A stretch of DNA of 7,423 nt from JALONO01 sp038209965. Lineage in GTDB: Bacteria; Bacteroidota; Bacteroidia; Cytophagales; Thermoflexibacteraceae. The translations under genes and the position numbers were made by a program. Numbering within the stretch: the stretch's first letter is position 1; every line of letters starts with the position of its first letter. The stretch is from assembly GCA_038209965.1 (NCBI GenBank), contig JBBQXF010000167.1:1-7423 (forward strand), in the 5' to 3' direction. Shown in pieces: positions 5,380-7,423 of this stretch. The notes beneath the pieces are model-generated. The model saw nothing but the letters and a program-made list of their open reading frames with translations, was not told the DNA's origin and searched no databases.

Positions 5380-6351
5380 ATGAAAAAATACGCTTTATTG
5401 ATTGTCTTACTGGGTCTGGGCCTTTTTTGTTCACCCGCTCAGGCCCAAAAAAATGACAAAAAACTTCGGCAAGACTTGGACACCATGCTCACTTGGTTCA
5501 CGGGCGAGTTCGACAATTTCCAGCAAGTATGGACTGAGCAGCGCGACTCGGTCAAAAAGGAACTGCTCCACGAGCACATCCATTCCATCTTTGCCCGGGT
5601 CAATGTCCCCGCTTTTGGCGAGCACGTTTTCTATGTCAAGCAATACATGGACGGCAACCCAAACAAAATTTACCGCCAACGGCTTTATGCTTTCCGCACC
5701 AACCCCCAAGAAAACGCGGTACAACTGGACATTTGGAGCTTTACCGTGGACAGCCTCTACTACGATGCCCACTTGAAACCCGAAAAGCTTAGTGGCCTCA
5801 GCCCCGATAAAATGACCATGATCCCGGGTTGCGCGGTGTATTGGGTACGCCAATTTGACAAGTTCATTGGCTACATGAAACCTAAGGCCTGCAATTTTAT
5901 CTCAAAACGCTCGGGCAAGAAAATTTTTATCACCGATAGCCTCCAGTTGACCCGCGACGAAATTTGGATCCGCGATGAGGCCGAGGACGAAGACGGGAAC
6001 TACGTGTTCGGCCACCGGGCCAAAATCCCGCACCAACTGAAACGCTGCCGCCAATTTTCGGGCTGGATGGTGGTGCAAATGAGCCACAACAATGAATACC
6101 TGACCATGCGCGGCATCAACTTGCACGATCAGGGTGCTAAAGTGCGCTGTGTGGACAGCAAGGGCCAAAAGACCAAATACTGGATCGAGCTCTCGCAGGT
6201 AGTCTATGGCAAAGGCCAAGCGGTGCTCAAACTGGCCATCTACGAAGACGGCAAAGAGGAGGCCATTGCCTACACTTGGACCAATCCCGAGGCCCGGCAA
6301 ATCGGGATCAATGTGCGCAACCTCCAAAGCGGGATGACGCTGGTCAATTAG
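5380..6351 (+). CDS. Secreted CpeT/CpcT-like protein with C-terminal extension
   Basis: The ATG at 5380 gives a signal peptide (MKKYALLIVLLGLGLF, cleavage likely after AQA at residue 22); the open frame upstream of it looks non-coding. Residues 35-225 match the CpcT/CpeT pattern: LTWFTGEFDNFQQ near the start, YRQRLYAF (98-105), LSPDKMTMIPGCAVYW (140-155), FIGYMKPKAC (162-171), and DEIWIRDEAEDEDGNYVFG (193-211), close to the family's acidic E.D.V.G ending. In cyanobacteria these lyases attach bilins to phycobiliproteins. Here the protein has an export signal and no phycobiliprotein partner is visible, so a lyase role is doubtful; related genes occur in non-phototrophic Bacteroidota with unknown function. 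The last 95 residues (WMVVQMSHNNEYLTMRGINL to the end) form an extra beta-rich-looking segment not expected in cyanobacterial CpcT (about 200 residues). Product length is 323 residues. Confidence 0.85.
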   Translation: MKKYALLIVLLGLGLFCSPAQAQKNDKKLRQDLDTMLTWFTGEFDNFQQVWTEQRDSVKKELLHEHIHSIFARVNVPAFGEHVFYVKQYMDGNPNKIYRQRLYAFRTNPQENAVQLDIWSFTVDSLYYDAHLKPEKLSGLSPDKMTMIPGCAVYWVRQFDKFIGYMKPKACNFISKRSGKKIFITDSLQLTRDEIWIRDEAEDEDGNYVFGHRAKIPHQLKRCRQFSGWMVVQMSHNNEYLTMRGINLHDQGAKVRCVDSKGQKTKYWIELSQVVYGKGQAVLKLAIYEDGKEEAIAYTWTNPEARQIGINVRNLQSGMTLVN

Positions 6352-6622
6352 TGCAAGTCGGGCACTCTTTGGCCGCCATCGGGGACATTGCGCCAAGATG
6401 CAAGGTGATTTAGGCCATTCGTGGAATTTATTTAATTGCTTTACCACTACTTACGTTAAAAGTAGTGGTAAACCAGTTTTATTTGGGGCAATCGATTGGC
6501 CCAGCGAATTGCGGCGCAGACATTGCGGAGCACGCACAGGAAACAGGAAATCTGGGGCGCGAGATCGGCGCTCGCCCCGAACAATTCCCTTGGGCAACCT
6601 GTTCAAGAACTAAACACTTGCC
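6352..6622. other. Gap between the CpeT-like and photolyase-related genes
   Basis: No gene was found in these 271 bases. The left part holds a perfect inverted repeat (6440-6472). The right part (about 6490-6600) is GC-rich and holds an imperfect hairpin, GGGGCG..AG/CTCGCCCC (6554-6578), about 45 bp before the photolyase ATG. TTTATTTG at 6478-6485 is one mismatch from a Bacteroidota -7 box but lacks a partner TTG at the right distance. Confidence 0.4.
6440..6472. repeat. Perfect 13-bp inverted repeat, 7-nt loop
   Basis: TTTACCACTACTT (6440-6452) and AAGTAGTGGTAAA (6460-6472) are exact reverse complements around ACGTTAA. The repeat lies 88 bp after the CpeT-like stop. The flanks are AT-rich on both sides (TTTATTTAATTGC before, CCAGTTTTATTT after), so it could act as a weak terminator in either direction, but the T-tract is not directly adjacent. 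A protein-binding site is the alternative. Confidence 0.65.
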
Positions 6623-7423
6623 ATGTCCCTCACCCTCCGCCTCGTTTTGGGCGATCAGCTCAACCAAAATCATTCGTGGTTTCGCACTGCCGATCCCAGC
6701 GTTGTTTATGTGCTGATGGAAGTGTGGCAAGAAACGTCCTACGTCCGCCACCACATCCAGAAAGTGATTGCTTTTTTTGCGGCCATGCGTTCTTTCGCCG
6801 CTGATTTGCGGGCGCAGGGCCACGAAATCCGCTACTTTACCTTGAGCGATCCCAACAATCAGCAAAATTTTGCCGATAATATTAACCGACTAATCACTGA
6901 GTTGGACATCCAGCAATTGGAGTATCAACTGCCCGATGAATACCGACTGGATGAATATTTCAAACAATACACCACCACCCTCACCATCCCAGCCCGGGCG
7001 GTCGACTCGGAGCACTTTTTGACCCAACGCTTGGCGGTCAGGGAAATTTTTCGGGGCAAAAAAAAATACCTGCTGGAAAACTTTTACCGTCGGATGCGCC
7101 AAGAACACCACCTGCTGATCGACGCAACGGGCGGACCAACGGGCGGCCAATGGAACTACGATGCCGAGAACCGGAAAAAATTTGACGGCAAGGTCAATGT
7201 GCCCAACCAACCCACTTTCTCTTCGCCCGAAAATCGGGTATTGGTCAAAGAAATTTACCAAGAAATCTTGGCCCAAGGCGTGGAAACCATTGGCCGGGTG
7301 GAGCCAGATCACTTTGACTGGTATTTTACCCGGGCCGATAGCCTTAAAATGTTGCACTTTTTTGTCACGCGCAGCCTCCCGCACTTTGGCACGTATGAGG
7401 ACGCAATGGACACTCACTTCCCC
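6623..7423 (+). CDS. Deoxyribodipyrimidine photolyase-related protein (DPRP / FeS-BCP type), C-terminus cut by window edge
   Basis: The frame from ATG 6623 stays open for 267 codons to the window end. It matches the photolyase-related family (Pfam DPRP), which includes bacterial (6-4) photolyases such as Agrobacterium PhrB. Seen here: the N-terminal LRLVLGDQLNQNHSWF and VVYVLMEVWQETSYVRHH (Rossmann-like antenna domain, residues 1-130), SEHFLTQR (129-136), FYRRMRQEHHLLID (154-167), the hallmark GGQWNYDAENRK (174-185), and SLPHFGTYEDAM (251-262), the start of the FAD-binding helical part. Family members are about 500 residues, bind FAD and a ribolumazine antenna, and carry a [4Fe-4S] cluster whose cysteines lie in the missing half. 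DNA repair with blue or near-UV light is the likely role, but the catalytic region is not in view. No Shine-Dalgarno site is evident, and the start is chosen because family members begin just before LRLVLGDQL. Confidence 0.95.
   Translation, partial: MSLTLRLVLGDQLNQNHSWFRTADPSVVYVLMEVWQETSYVRHHIQKVIAFFAAMRSFAADLRAQGHEIRYFTLSDPNNQQNFADNINRLITELDIQQLEYQLPDEYRLDEYFKQYTTTLTIPARAVDSEHFLTQRLAVREIFRGKKKYLLENFYRRMRQEHHLLIDATGGPTGGQWNYDAENRKKFDGKVNVPNQPTFSSPENRVLVKEIYQEILAQGVETIGRVEPDHFDWYFTRADSLKMLHFFVTRSLPHFGTYEDAMDTHFP

Noticed and set aside
5902..6447. Minus-strand frames of 181 and 140 codons across 5431-6447
   Set aside because: They mirror the CpeT-like gene, whose signal peptide and domain pattern settle the coding strand.
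6890..7417. 175-codon minus-strand frame at the right end
   Set aside because: It is antisense to the photolyase-related gene, which has recognised motifs throughout.
1..7423. CRISPR arrays, tRNA or rRNA genes, insertion sequences, toxin-antitoxin or phage-defence modules
   Set aside because: No regularly spaced repeats, cloverleaf or rRNA motifs, transposase frames or defence-protein signatures were found on either strand.

Overview
The window looks like a chromosomal segment of a Bacteroidota bacterium, possibly a Saprospiria/Cytophagia-type lineage with mid-range GC. The reasons are the sequence style of S15 and PNPase, the lack of strong Shine-Dalgarno sites, and a good Bacteroidota-type promoter (TTG, 20 bp, TAATTTTG) before rpsO. 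The phylum call is an inference; no rRNA or other marker is present to fix the lineage.

Layout. The left third is core RNA-metabolism DNA on the minus strand: rpsO (S15, 2016-2291), closed by a strong intrinsic terminator, then pnp (PNPase), which runs off the left edge. The roughly 300 bp between them carries no gene but is dense in potential RNA structure, including a terminator-like hairpin that points to the plus strand. Divergent from rpsO is a small conserved Bacteroidota-type protein of unknown function (2479-2898).

The middle (about 3050-4360) is a decaying accessory stretch. It holds a Crp/Fnr-type regulator relic with an in-frame stop and no DNA-binding domain, a cluster of short AAGTC/GACTT palindromes exactly where the relic ends, and a signal-peptide protein broken by two nearby frameshifts. 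No insertion sequence or transposase is visible.

The right third holds an intact ankyrin-repeat protein (minus, 4413-5054), possibly preceded by a tiny decayed ORF. Divergent from it is a secreted CpeT/CpcT-like protein with a C-terminal extension (5380-6351), then the first 267 codons of a photolyase-related protein (DPRP/FeS-BCP type) that runs off the right edge. Between the last two lies a perfect 13-bp inverted repeat.

No CRISPR array, tRNA, rRNA, prophage or recognisable defence system was found. The most notable items are the structured pnp upstream region, the relics with their palindromes, the CpeT-like protein with no visible phycobiliprotein genes, and the rpsO leader hairpin. None amounts to a demonstrated new system.
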